Below, in pieces: positions 46,202 to 56,314 of a stretch of 64,000 nucleotides of DNA. The notes beneath the pieces are model-generated. The model saw only the letters and a program-made list of their open reading frames with translations, did no database searches and was not told the DNA's origin. This DNA comes from Phyto melanocephala (Eukaryota; Arthropoda; Insecta; Diptera; Rhinophoridae): NCBI GenBank assembly GCA_941918925.1, contig OW799235.1, forward strand, positions 18,422,701 through 18,486,700, in the 5' to 3' direction. Within the stretch, counting starts at the first letter, position 1; each line of letters begins with the position of its first letter. The position numbers and the translations under genes were made by a program.

Positions 46202-46506
46202 ATGTGCATATTAATAGTGGAGTAGTCCAAACTGTTTTCCAAGCAAAAAGGTCGTGTTTTCACTCTGACCGTGAAAGAGTTCAAGACTTATATGGGCCTA
46301 ATCATACGAAGGAGCCTAGTAAAACTACCCAGTATTCGAATGTATTGGTCCATAAATCCGACATTTCAGCAATCTCAAATTGCAGATATCAGGACGCGGC
46401 TTCCTTCACCTATGGCAAATATAGTCGCAAAAATGTATTTTGTACTACATGTAATGTATTCCTTTGCTTTACATTATCAAGTGACTACCTTGGCGAGTAC
46501 CATGTA
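46202..46506 (+). pseudogene. piggyBac transposase: N-part joined to C-terminal cysteine-rich domain
   Basis: One frame reads RVFTLTVKEFKTYMGLIIRR, then LVKLPSIRMYWSINP and QSQIADI, a conserved piggyBac N-terminal block. At about 46395 the sequence jumps to GKYSRKNVFCTTCNVFLCFT in a different frame, which is the C-terminal cysteine-rich domain, ending EYHV and a stop at about 46506. The roughly 300-residue catalytic core with the DDD residues is missing. Ends and DNA-binding tail are kept, as in non-autonomous derivatives moved by a helper. Confidence 0.82.
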
Positions 46507-47036
46507 TAGCACTTGTTATTTTTGTTCAAATTCTTCATAAATTTTTTCCTTAATAGCTTAAATAAATAAAAAAATATAAAACAACATACGTTTCAATAAA
46601 AAATTTTTTATAAAAGAATTTTCTTTCAGCCCATAGGCAAATACATTTGTCAGCAGTAATTTCTTTTTCTTGGATAAAAAATTCCCTTTCAACCCAGATG
46701 CAACTATATTTGCCAATTAAAATGAGGGACAAAGCGAGGGCCTAGGTAGCCAAATTTTTTTAACGTACCTATTATTGGTGCATATATTATGAAAATCCAA
46801 AAAAAGAAAAAATCGCTTCAGTAGAAAAAGTCCGGTCCTCAAAGGGTTAAAACTATTTTTTTAGCACATACATATGTGTACATAAATTGAAAAATATTTA
46901 GTTTCTTGTGTTTCACTTGATACGTTGTTCTATTATTTTATCTTGAGATCAGTTTTGTATATTTTTTTTTAATGTATTGAAAAATTTTTATATTGATAAT
47001 TGTTTAATAAATGAATGCTTTCGTTCTTTTTAATTT

Positions 47037-47209
47037 ATATAAATAGTTATTTTTTGTATTGAGCTTGAGATCACTTTTTTTAAAATTGTAAAAACTTTCC
47101 CTGAAGAAGCTACCCAATGTGGTAGCGAAATATCGGAAAATAAAATTAAAACTATTTTTTATTAAAAAAAAGTGATCTCAAGCTCAATACAAAAAACAAC
47201 TGTTTATGT
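47037..47209. repeat. Inverted repeat hairpin, about 44-bp arms
   Basis: TATTGAGCTTGAGATCACTT at 47057-47076 is matched by AAGTGATCTCAAGCTCAATA at 47170-47189, and the match extends outward (ATAAATAGTTATTTTTT against ATAAACAGTTGTTTTTT in complement). The loop holds GAAGAAGCTACCCAATGTGG and TAGCGAAATATCGG. A second, diverged loop sequence follows at 47229-47280 without the arms. Confidence 0.8.
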
Positions 47210-47330
47210 TAATTGTTTAATTTATAAACAGCCTTTTTCTTAAGAAGCTACCTAATGTGGCAGCAAAATCTTAGATTAAAATAAAATATTTTTTTTATAA
47301 ATATAAAAAACTCTTCCCAAGCTTTAATAA

Positions 47331-47783
47331 TAGACAACGTAGCACACTGAAAAATTTTACTAAAACAACTAGACAAAATGCAAAATATCATTAATCTGTT
47401 TGCAAAATTTCGAAAAATAATTAACGTACATTAAAGATTAATAATTTTCAATGTTTTCCAAATTTTTAAAAGAAATTTTTATAGCCTGTTTGATCTTTAT
47501 GTAAATTGAAAGATATTGAGGCACCCATTTCAATTTCAAATAAAATTCGCTGTAGAAGTTAATTACATTAATGATAAGATTGGCTAATAAGGGGAATTCC
47601 CAATTTAAAATTACATACAATTTAAATTCTAAAAATTGCAAAATTATTATAAATTACTTTTTGTACAGTTAAGACTAGTGTTGGAAAATTTTACCACATA
47701 AATAATTTTTGTTTGGGTACTGACACTGATCAACACTTTTTCAAAACCCGGTTTTCGAATATTCCGAATAATTGCTATTAAAA
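47331..47783. other. AT-rich sequence, no gene seen
   Basis: Nothing recognised. Confidence 0.35.
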
Positions 47784-48430
47784 ACAAGTAAGAGTGTTAT
47801 TTTTGGCCATGCCGAATCTTATATACCCTTCACAACGTGTAGTCATGCAATAACAGTAGTTTGTATCACCATTCATCCGATATGAAATACGTACATACAT
47901 ATAAAAAACATACATATATAAAAACATTCCATTGTAAATTTACGTATATATGTTAAAAAAACAAAAATAAAAAAAATATATAAAAAAAAAATAAATTTTA
48001 AAAAATATTAAAAAAAAAAATTTAAAAAATATTAAAGAAAAAAATGTAAAAAAAATTTAAAAAAAAAAATAATTAAAATATATATAATATATATATAAAA
48101 AAAAATAATAATAATAAAAATATAAATAATAGGTTAGGTTAGGTTAGGTTGAAAAGGAGGGGCACTAAAAGCCCAAACCCACGACAGGTATACACTTATG
48201 CCCAATGGGCATGTTGTGCGCTCCATTGAATAGAATAGTTAGAATAGAAAGAGAATAGAAGAGAAAAGGAAGCAGACCAGTCCAGAGTCTTTGGCGGGAA
48301 TCGAACCCGCAACCCTCAAACTAGCAGAACAGTACACTACTGACTAGTCCACTGGGGCACCCTAAAAAAAAAATATAAATAATATATTAAATAAAAAATA
48401 AAAAAAAAAAAAAAATATAAAAAAAAAAAA

Positions 48431-48469
<39 letters not shown>

Positions 48470-48887
48470 AAAAAAATAAAAAAAAATTTTTTTTGTCTCA
48501 GCTGGGATTCGATGCCACGTTTTCTCTAACCAGTATACACGTTTGTATGTATGTATGTTGTTGTTGTAAAAAAAAAAATCGAGGTGGTCGTGGGTTTTTG
48601 CTCATATCTCAGTTGTTTATGTACCGATGTTTCTGATTTTCAATAGCGATCTACTCCCGAATATTTCTGATATTTTAATACCTCACCCGGGTCCAAGCGA
48701 TGTCGGGGGCCTTCAAAAAGTTGATTTCAACATACACACGGACAGACTGACAGAGCTTAATCGACACCCCTATTCATAAGCTTTCAGAAAATATATACTT
48801 TATGGGGTCGGAAATGAAAATTGTAGAAATTTCACACGGAATGACAAACCTATATATACCCTTCTTCACTGTGTGAAGGGTATAAAA
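47784..48887 (+). mobile_element. HINE-like repeat, subfamily 1 (copy I), carrying a SINE
   Basis: Hairpin end ACAAGTAAGAGTGTTATTTT at left (one side of the hairpin is mutated, TTTTGGCC). The A-rich tract at 47951-48495 is split by a SINE. Then GGGATTCGATGCCACG, CACGGACAGACTGACAGAG, and TGTGTGAAGGGTATAAAA at right. It pairs with the inverted copy J 78 bp away. Confidence 0.88.
48131..48363 (-). mobile_element. tRNA-derived SINE, copy 3, with 15-bp target duplication
   Basis: Minus strand: head GGGTGCCCCAGTGGACTAGT, B box GGTTCGATTCC (48297-48307), GACTCTGGACTGGTCTGCTT. The body differs from copies 1 and 2 (GCCCATTGGGCATAAGTGTA, CGTGGGTTTGGGC), and the tail is (CCTAA)n, visible on the plus strand as four TTAGG units at 48131-48151. 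AAAAATATAAATAAT flanks it at 48116-48130 and 48369-48383. Inserted in the A-rich tract of copy I. Confidence 0.88.
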
Positions 48888-48965
48888 AGGTTTTAAGTTA
48901 AGCATTTAAAAACCAACAGGTAATTAGTTTTGTTCGAATAAACAATAACACAAAAATCAAATTAT

Positions 48966-49665
48966 TATACCCTTCACCTGTGGTGCACAAGGGTATATAT
49001 AGCTTTGTCATTCCGTTTGTAATTTCTACAATTTTCATTTCCGACCCCATAAAGTATATATTTTCTGAAAGCTTATGAATAGAGGAGTCGATTAAGCCCT
49101 GACCGTCTGTCCGTCTTCCCGTCTGTCCGTGTGTTGGTTGAAATCAACTTTTAGAAGCAACTATATGTTCCTCAGATCTGTATATGGTATCAATCTCTTG
49201 GACATATCCAGGAATGAATCGCTATTGAAATTCAGCAGAATCGTCCCATAACTTTCTGAGATATGAGCAAAAAACCACGACCACCTCGTTTTTTTCACAA
49301 TTACAACAACAACATACATACATACATACATACATACATGTAAAAAACATACCAAACAAAAGAAATTACAAAAAAAAAATATTAAAAATAAGAAAAAAAT
49401 AATAAAAAAAACTACAAAAAAAAATTTAAAAAAAAATTTAAAAAAAATTTTAAAAAAAATAATAAAATATAAATAATATATTAAATAAAATAAAATAAAA
49501 TTTTTTTGGCTCAGCTGGGATTCGATGCCACATTTATTCTAACGTGTACGTATGCACGTATTTTATATGGGATGAATGGTGATACAAACAATTGTTATTG
49601 CATGACTACACGTTGTGAAGGGTATATAAGATTCGGCACGGCCGAATATAGCACTGTTACTTGTT
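48966..49665 (-). mobile_element. HINE-like repeat, subfamily 1 (copy J), middle module inverted
   Basis: Left end TATACCCTTCACCTGTGG; (GTCY)n at 49100-49133; right end ATTCGGCACGGCCGAATATA, GCACTGTTACTTGT. The A-rich tract (49355-49507) and its border GGCTCAGCTGGGATTCGATG run in the plus orientation although the ends are in the minus orientation, so the middle module is inverted relative to copies B and N. Confidence 0.85.
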
Positions 49666-49689
49666 TATTTTCAAACTGGTGTAAAGGCA

Positions 49690-50340
49690 AGCTTTTCTAC
49701 GATTAAATGAGTTATTAAATTATGTGCGCATTATCAGAGAAAAAGACTTCAGAAGAAGCCACCATTGAACACGCAATGCAAGGAAAAGAGTCTTGAGTTC
49801 GGACGTGCTAATTATTATTTTCATAAGTTAAGAAAAGGGGCATGAGTTTCTCTTACTACGGAACACGGAAATAGTTTTTGAGAGCGCTATCTTGTAAATG
49901 TATTCTAGAATCAACATTTCTACATTTTAACGAGCTTTTCTATATTCTCTATCTGTATTCTAAAATCAACATTTCTACATTTTAACGAGCTTTTTGGGCC
50001 GATATCTTGGACTTACCAGCATGACAACGCACCCATACCCACAGCTAGAATTGTGAAATCCTGGATTTATGCACAGAATGTTGAGATCATGCAGTGGCCA
50101 CCGTATTCACCCGACCTTAATATTGTTAAAAATGTCTGGGCCTGGATGACAAAAAATGAGAAGAAGGCAATTTGATGACAAAATTTTATTAATTAAAGTT
50201 ATCAAGGAAGCCTGGAACAAAATTACTTTGGAATATTTTAAGCGTTTGTATGATTCACTACCAAATAGAATATTCAAAGTAATTTCAAACAAAGGACGCT
50301 GTATTAAAACCTGAAAAGTATTAAAGCGTACACATTTTAC
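49690..50340 (+). pseudogene. Tc1-like transposase remnant
   Basis: The best block reads YQHDNAPIPTARIVKSWIYA, NVEIMQWPPYSPDLNIVKNV and WAWM on the plus strand, a Tc1 DD34E catalytic domain. The second aspartate is at 50023-50025. Thirty-four residues later the glutamate is replaced by lysine (AAA at 50128-50130), so it is dead. The C-terminus (RLYDSLPNRIFKVISNKGRC) is in another frame. Upstream is a 55-bp tandem duplication (TATTCTA(G/A)AATCAACATTTC at 49901 and 49956). The first third of the gene is too decayed to read. Confidence 0.85.
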
Positions 50341-50400
50341 TATAATGCCAAAATAAATAATTTAAAAAATGTTGAAGTATTAATGGCATTTACCCATATG

Positions 50401-51321
50401 TAGAGATGGGATTCTACCCGGTATTTACCCGATGTGTGGGTAAATACCGGCTAAATACCGGGTAAATACCTTTTTTGGGAATTTATTTGGGTATTTATAA
50501 AATGCTTGATAAACAGTAAAGTTTCACTTTAAGCTTTGGCTGTTCACGAAAAAGTGAACCTAAAAACTACAACAAAATCATCATTACTATGTGAAGACTT
50601 TTGGAATATGTTGAACTTCAATTTAAAATACAATGGATAACTACTTTAGAATCCAACCAATATAGTATTCATCGTATATATTTTGCTTTTAAAGACATTC
50701 AAAATAAGCTACGAGATGCATTTCTAGCAATAACTGCAATTGATGGTAATGACAAAAATAATTATTGCCTAACTTTGATAAAAGGATGAAAATGTCTGTT
50801 AAACCAATACATTTGGCAGCTAGTTTGCTTGACCCCAATAATCAAGGGCACGACTTAACTTCATCCGATTATCTAATTGCGCTCATTCAGCACTCAAAGT
50901 TTTATCCACTCAAAAAAACGAAACAGATTAACTGCAGATAATGCCGGAAAAGTATGTTTTATATCACATAATTGGAATCTCTGCAATAAAGACATACGGC
51001 AAAAGGGAACTTCCCAAAACGTTTTACCGGCTGAGGATGAAATCATGAATTCTGTAAATTCATTTGAAGAAGCACCTTCCACTTCTACTAGTATCACCCA
51101 TTCTACACCTCACTCTTCTTTTAGATATTTTCAGAGTGAAACTGATAATGACAGTGATTTCGATTAATGTAAAGTAATATTGCAACAATAAATGTGTCTA
51201 TATAATATAGTTATTATCTTAAGCTGTTACTTTTCTTCTGCTCAGTAAGTACTTTTATTACTATTTATAAAATTTATTATAAAACACATTAAATTATGCA
51301 TTTACCCTCTTCCCATCTCTA
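50401..51321 (+). mobile_element. hAT element with perfect 8-bp duplication
   Basis: Ends TAGAGATGGGA and its complement, flanked by CCCATATG at 50393-50400 and 51322-51329. Just inside the left end GGTATTTACCCG and its complement GGGTAAATACCGG alternate four to five times (50417-50478). The interior holds hAT transposase fragments. It sits just downstream of the Tc1 remnant, probably in its 3' region. Confidence 0.92.
50815..51167 (+). pseudogene. hAT transposase C-terminal (dimerisation) region
   Basis: A first frame reads KPIHLAASLLDPNNQGHDLT. After a break, another frame (50880 on) reads RSFSTQSFIHSKKRNRLTAD and KVCFISHNWNL, the conserved hAT C-terminal dimerisation block, and continues to an acidic, serine-rich end with a stop at about 51167. 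A smaller piece at 50601-50789 (LESNQYSIHRIYFAFKDIQN) belongs to the middle of the same protein. The catalytic N-terminal half is absent. Confidence 0.88.
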
Positions 51322-51329
51322 CCCATATG

Positions 51330-52856
51330 GCCTTATTCTAAAGTAGTATTTAAAAAAAAATTAAGTTTACCTATTTATGAAAATTTAAAATAAATTAAAA
51401 TAGTTACTTGTTCATATCTTCATTAAGCGTTTGTAATTTTGATGGATTACATATCCACCCTAGCTTGAACAGAGGGATGCATTTTTTAACAGACTTTCAT
51501 TTAAACCTTTAAATGTTTGCTTCAATTAATTAAAAAAAAAAACATGCTCGTAGTATCGAGTAACCACTTTATAGTATTAAGTGCCGAAAGAAGGGCAATT
51601 ACCTAATACTCAGTAATGCCCAAAGAAGGGTAATTACTTAATACTCAGTAACTAATTTTGCCTAAAGTGCACAACAAATAGACCTAAACGCAATCATAAA
51701 ATTTTTTTACGCCCCAGCTAATCGGTAGACTTAATGCGAAAATCCGTTAACTTCATTTTGATTATGCTTGCTAGTTTCAAGGATGGGGAATTCACTATTA
51801 TTTTGTTGCTTAATTAATTAATTAAATAGTAGATTTTTGATCGCAGTATTGTTCTTTCCACTGTCTTTCCATATCTCTAAGTTTATGTTTAATGTAATAT
51901 TTGGTATATTGAAGTTAGTTTTTTGCTTATATTCATCGTTAGAAAAAGTATATTTGTCTGTCTGCTTGTTTGTCTCTTAAGCAGCATCTGTGAGAATCAG
52001 TGCAACACTTACATTAAATATCAATATAAAAATAGCAAAACTAAGCAACTGCTATTTGATACTATTTGTTGAAATAATTAATAAAAAAAAAAAAACAAAA
52101 AACTAAATACATTTTCTTTAAAAAAAAAGCTTTAAAGTGCAATATTTATTTGACATTTTATTACTAAATTTGTTAATGCAACACGAGACATTTGAAAGTC
52201 ACTAGATGAAGTCATTTTAAAGTAATTTTGTTGTTGTATGCAAAATCAGCTATAGAAGTAATAAAATATTCCACAATACTGTCAGTTAAGCGTAAAAAAT
52301 GACACTAATTTGAGGTGGTTTTTAAATGAGCCATTTGCACTTGCATTTTCGAGTGGCGGTGTAAACCTTGAAAACAATTAAGTCATAAATGTAAATAGAT
52401 TTATGTGAATATGAAGAATCTCTATTTCATAAGCAATTGTTCTCAATTACATCATTAGGTTGTAAAAAGTATAATTTAAATGCTTTCAAATTATGACAAA
52501 TTGAATTATCATTACTTACTTTTACAAATGGAATGATTAAGCAATTTAAAATTGTTGTTTGTAAATACCTGTAATGAAACAACAAAAAATATATATATTT
52601 TTAATTATTATCAAAGATTTTAAAGCAAAAAAAAAATAGTTTGTACTTAAAACTCTTTAGGAAAAAAAGCTGGCATGCATACTAATTGTTCTTGTAATGT
52701 TGATGTAATCAGAACCGTGTACATAACTAAGCATATCAAATGTGTGAATGCGACGAGACCACAACTGATTTGTAAGCTACATATGTGTGTAAAAGATAGT
52801 GAATTTATTTTTTTTGTTGTTTCAACAAATAATATTAAATTAAACAATTTAAGTAG
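51330..52856. other. AT-rich sequence with a 35-bp tandem pair
   Basis: GCC(G/C)AAAGAAGGG(C/T)AATTAC and the following ACTCAGTAA form two 35-bp units at 51582-51616 and 51617-51651. No gene seen. Confidence 0.45.
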
Positions 52857-52858
52857 GG

Positions 52859-52945
52859 AGCCCCGGTGGACTAGTAAGCAGTGTACTAGTCTGCTAGTCT
52901 GGGAGTTGCGGCTTTGATTCCCGCCAGAGACTGGTCTGTGATGAT
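52859..52945 (+). mobile_element. tRNA-derived SINE, copy 4, head only
   Basis: AGCCCCGGTGGACTAGTAAG and GTACTAGTCTGCTAGTCTGG, with a mutated B box (GGCTTTGATTCC at 52910-52921), then CCAGAGACTGGTCTG. The body and tail are missing. Confidence 0.75.
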
Positions 52946-53334
52946 CTTTGTTAATCAGCTCGGTTAATTAAATTATAATATAATTTGTTATTGTATTGTA
53001 ATAAAAATAAGTAAATAAATTAATTAAAGGAAAGTAATAAAGAAAGAAGTCCATTCAGGTTTTTTTCGAGCAAGATTTTCTTTATCCATGTTATTGAACT
53101 TTAAACAACATTTTCTTTAACCAACAGTTTCTTAACGAAGTTACATTATACGCTTTACCTGTGTTGTCAAGGGTATACATGGCTTTGTTATTTCGTTTGT
53201 TTTTTATACCAATTCCAATTCATTTTTGACCCCATAAAGTTTTTTGCAAGCTGTCCCTCTCTCTACATGTTTGTTGAAATCGACTCTAAGAAGCTCCTAC
53301 ATGTTGCACAGGTTTATTTGTGGTATAGGATCCC

Positions 53335-54115
53335 ATATAATTGATCCGTATTCTAGAATAGGTCGAACTAGATAGATGAATATATTTGTTTCATAACATA
53401 AGGATCTAGAAAATCTTTGTACCACCTCTTTATTAATCAAAAAACACCATTTGTTTAACAATTAACGAAATATGGCCACGAATTGGTGATCAAGCAAAAT
53501 ACCAAGATCAAGACAGTTCGGAACTTTATCAAGCTTATACTCATTAATGCAATAAAATAAATCTAATTTCGTAATTCTGAAAAAGGACATGTGTTTACCT
53601 TTTTCTTACATTCAGCTCCATCAAGTTAATTTCATACTAATCAGGCAATTTGTCAATATCAGACTGAAGGAACTAAACTTCAGGATTATTCAGAGAACGA
53701 AAGATTTTGACAACATCGGCGTACATTAAAACTTAGGAGTGCTGAATAGATAATTTTCAAATAAGATTAATAAAATAGGGTCAAGATGACTACATTGCGG
53801 AACGCCAGAAGAGACTTCGATAGCATTAGATCTAGTACTTCCAAACTTAACTTGTTGGGCTCTATCAGACATTTTGTTGTAATGTCCGTAAACAAATTAA
53901 AATTAATTAAATTAATGACAATTTATTAAGCAAGAAATCATGTTTCACTTTATCAAAAGCTATACTAAAATCAGTGTAGATGGTATCAGTTTGCCTATTA
54001 TTTATAAAACCGCCATTTATAATAGTAGTTAGTTTCATTATTTAAAATAGTTATAAGTAGTTGTAGAACGAGATTTACAAAAAACATGTTGACACGAAGA
54101 CAATATCAAAGAGAT
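53335..54115 (-). pseudogene. Jockey/CR1-like reverse transcriptase fragment
   Basis: Minus strand pieces in order: QHVFCKSRSTTT; YTDFSIAFDKVKHDFLLNKL (RT motif A); EVSSGVPQCSHLDPILL (motif B region); MYADVVKIFRSLNN (motif C, FADD reads YADV); DIDKL...YEINLMELNVRK; DLGILLDHQFV; VRPILEYGSIIWD. Frameshifts and stops are present and the second catalytic aspartate of motif C is changed. 5'-truncated, and inserted in HINE-like copy K. Confidence 0.82.
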
Positions 54116-54966
54116 TCGATATTGTAGATTATTAGTTAAATTTTTTCCAAAATTTATCCTTAATCGGCAAAGTTATAGGCAAAAAATAATTTTAAAAATA
54201 AATGTGGCTTTTAATATATCAAGTTCCATAAGCTTCTTAATATTTTTTGGGCACGATAGCGACTCCAAATCCCATCAGAAAAACTAGAAAATCGGTTTGA
54301 AATTAACTGAGATATAAGCAAAAAAATACAATTGCATTGGTGCTTTTAGAGATTTTAGACACCCGGAAGGGTCAATTTGGGTATAAAATAAAAATCCTGG
54401 ACTACCAAAATATAATACCCGGCAAAAAATATTAAATCTATGATAGCAGCCACTACAAAATGGCAAAAAATAAAATTATATATGGGTCATATTAACTTTT
54501 TAAAAATTTACTCTCTTAAACCCCCTTCAATGTTAATATCAAGTAACAAGTAAGCTTTACTAGTGGAATACAGTAAACTATGAAAAATTTAAAATCCAAG
54601 ATGGCTTTGTCCCCTTCAACACCCACAATATTGGTATCGGATTAAAGGTCTTGACCATAAAAATACGGTGAAGTCTGATTAAGATAAAATCCGAGATGGC
54701 GTTGTAAATCAAATGGCGGATATATGTATCATATATAGTAATTACACCTTTGTCCTCTAAAACACATACAAAATTGGTGTTAAATGAAGTGACTTGACCG
54801 CCATAATACAGAAAATTAGAAAAAATGAGTAAAATCCAAAATATCGTAAAAATATGGCTTTTAGACTCCATCAATATTCATATCAAATAAAGGGCTTGAT
54901 TATTAGAAAATAGTTAATAATGTAAAAATTCAAAGTCAAAGATGGAAATAACTAAGTAAAATAACA

Positions 54967-55773
54967 ACACGTAACAGTGCTATATTCAACCGTGCCGAAT
55001 CTTTTATACCCTTCACAACGTGTAGTCATGCAATAACAATTGTTTGTATCACCATCTCATATTAAATACGTACATGCATGTGAAAAACATACCAAAAAAA
55101 AAATAAAAAAAAAAAAATATAATAAAAATAAATAAAATAAAAAAAAAATTACAAAAAAAATAAAAAAAAAATTAAAAAAAATGTTAAAAAAATTTTTTAA
55201 AAAAATTAAAAGAAAAATAATAAAATATATTAAAAACAAAAAAACAATAAAAAATATTATAAAAAAAAAATTAAAAAAAATTTTTTTAAAAAATTAATAA
55301 ATTTTTTTTTTAAAAAATTAAAAAAAATATAAAAAAAATAATAAAAATATAAATAATATATAAAATAAAAAAAATAAAATGAAAAAAAAAATTTTTTTTG
55401 GCTCAGCAGGGATTCAATGCCACGTTTACTCTAACCAGTATAAATGTATGTTGTTGTTGTAATTGTGAAAAAAACGAGGTGGTCGTGGTTTTTTGCTCAT
55501 ATCTCAGAAAGTTATCGGGCGATTATGCTAAATTTCAATAGCGATTAATTTCCGGATATTTCCAAAGGATTGATACCATACTCAGATCTGAGGAACATAT
55601 AGTTGCTTCTAAAAGTTGATTTGAACCAACACACGGACAGACGGTCAGGGCTCTCTATTCATAAGCTTTCAGAGAATATATACTTTATGGGGTCGGAAAT
55701 GAAAATTGTAGAAATTACAAACGGAATGACAAAGCTATAAACCCCCTGTGCACCACAGGTGAAAGGTATAAAA
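54967..55773 (+). mobile_element. HINE-like repeat, subfamily 1 (copy L), inside copy K
   Basis: Mutated hairpin end (GTAACAGTGCTATATTCAAC), A-rich tract at 55092-55398, GGCTCAGCAGGGATTCAATG border, ACACGGACAGACGGTCAGGG, and right end CACCACAGGTGAAAGGTATA. The right third resembles copy J more than copy H. Confidence 0.82.
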
Positions 55774-55886
55774 GGATTAAATATAAAATCTAGGCTACAT
55801 TACAATTTGGCGATTATGCCACGTAAATGATGTGAAGGGTATTATCAGTCTCCGCAAGACCGAGTATAGTGCTCTTACTTGTTTTT

Positions 55887-56309
55887 TTTATTTTTTTCAC
55901 AACACAAATTCAAAGTTGTCGACTACTTTTGGTATTTTTTTTTTGTATTTTAGTTTTTCAACAAACTTTTTTTTTGCTAAAAACTCTCAATTCTATTTAA
56001 AAGCAATTTATAAACACTTGAAACTATTGTCAAATTATACAGAAGGAGAGGGCAAGAAAAACCCAACTTGTGTGACTTGTGCTGCGTCATTCCTAATAAT
56101 ATAACAAATAATCATAATAACTTTGTACATTGTTGTATTATTGTTGTCATGATGGCTATAATATATTTTTTTATCAGAGAAAGAAATTTATATAAAAGTT
56201 TATAATAATTGGTAGACCAAGTAACAGCCAAGCTTAAATAAGAGCGACAAGCGTTGTGCTGAGCGCTAACGCTAAAGAGTCAAACACAAACAAAAGCGTC
56301 AATGCTGTA
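55887..56309. other. AT-rich sequence, no gene seen
   Basis: Nothing recognised. Confidence 0.35.
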
Positions 56310-56314
56310 CAACG

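Larger units (their letters stand above)
45161..46846 (+). mobile_element. piggyBac deletion derivative
   Basis: Ends CCCTTTGACGACCAG and the complement of CCCTTTGAGGACCGG lie exactly between TTAA at 45157-45160 and 46847-46850. Subterminal copies of a GGCAAA.ATA..TTG(C)C motif with AGCCCA next to it are at about 45177, 45508 (inverted), 46637 and 46696. The gene keeps its N-terminal part and its C-terminal cysteine-rich domain but not the catalytic core. Confidence 0.9.
53145..55886 (-). mobile_element. HINE-like repeat, subfamily 2 (copy K), split twice
   Basis: The copy is made of 53145-53335 (GGGTATACATGGCTTTGTTA, TTTGACCCCATAAAG), 54116-54966 (AGAAAATCGGTTTGAAATTA, ATGGCG motifs at about 54697 and 54713) and 55774-55886 (AGGGTATTATCAGTCTCCGC, GAGTATAGTGCTCTTACTTG). 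A LINE lies in the first gap and copy L in the second. Element K is therefore older than both. Confidence 0.75.

Noticed and set aside
48131..48151. Interstitial telomere repeat
   Set aside because: The TTAGG units are the tail of a SINE that has a clear target duplication, and Diptera lack TTAGG telomeres.
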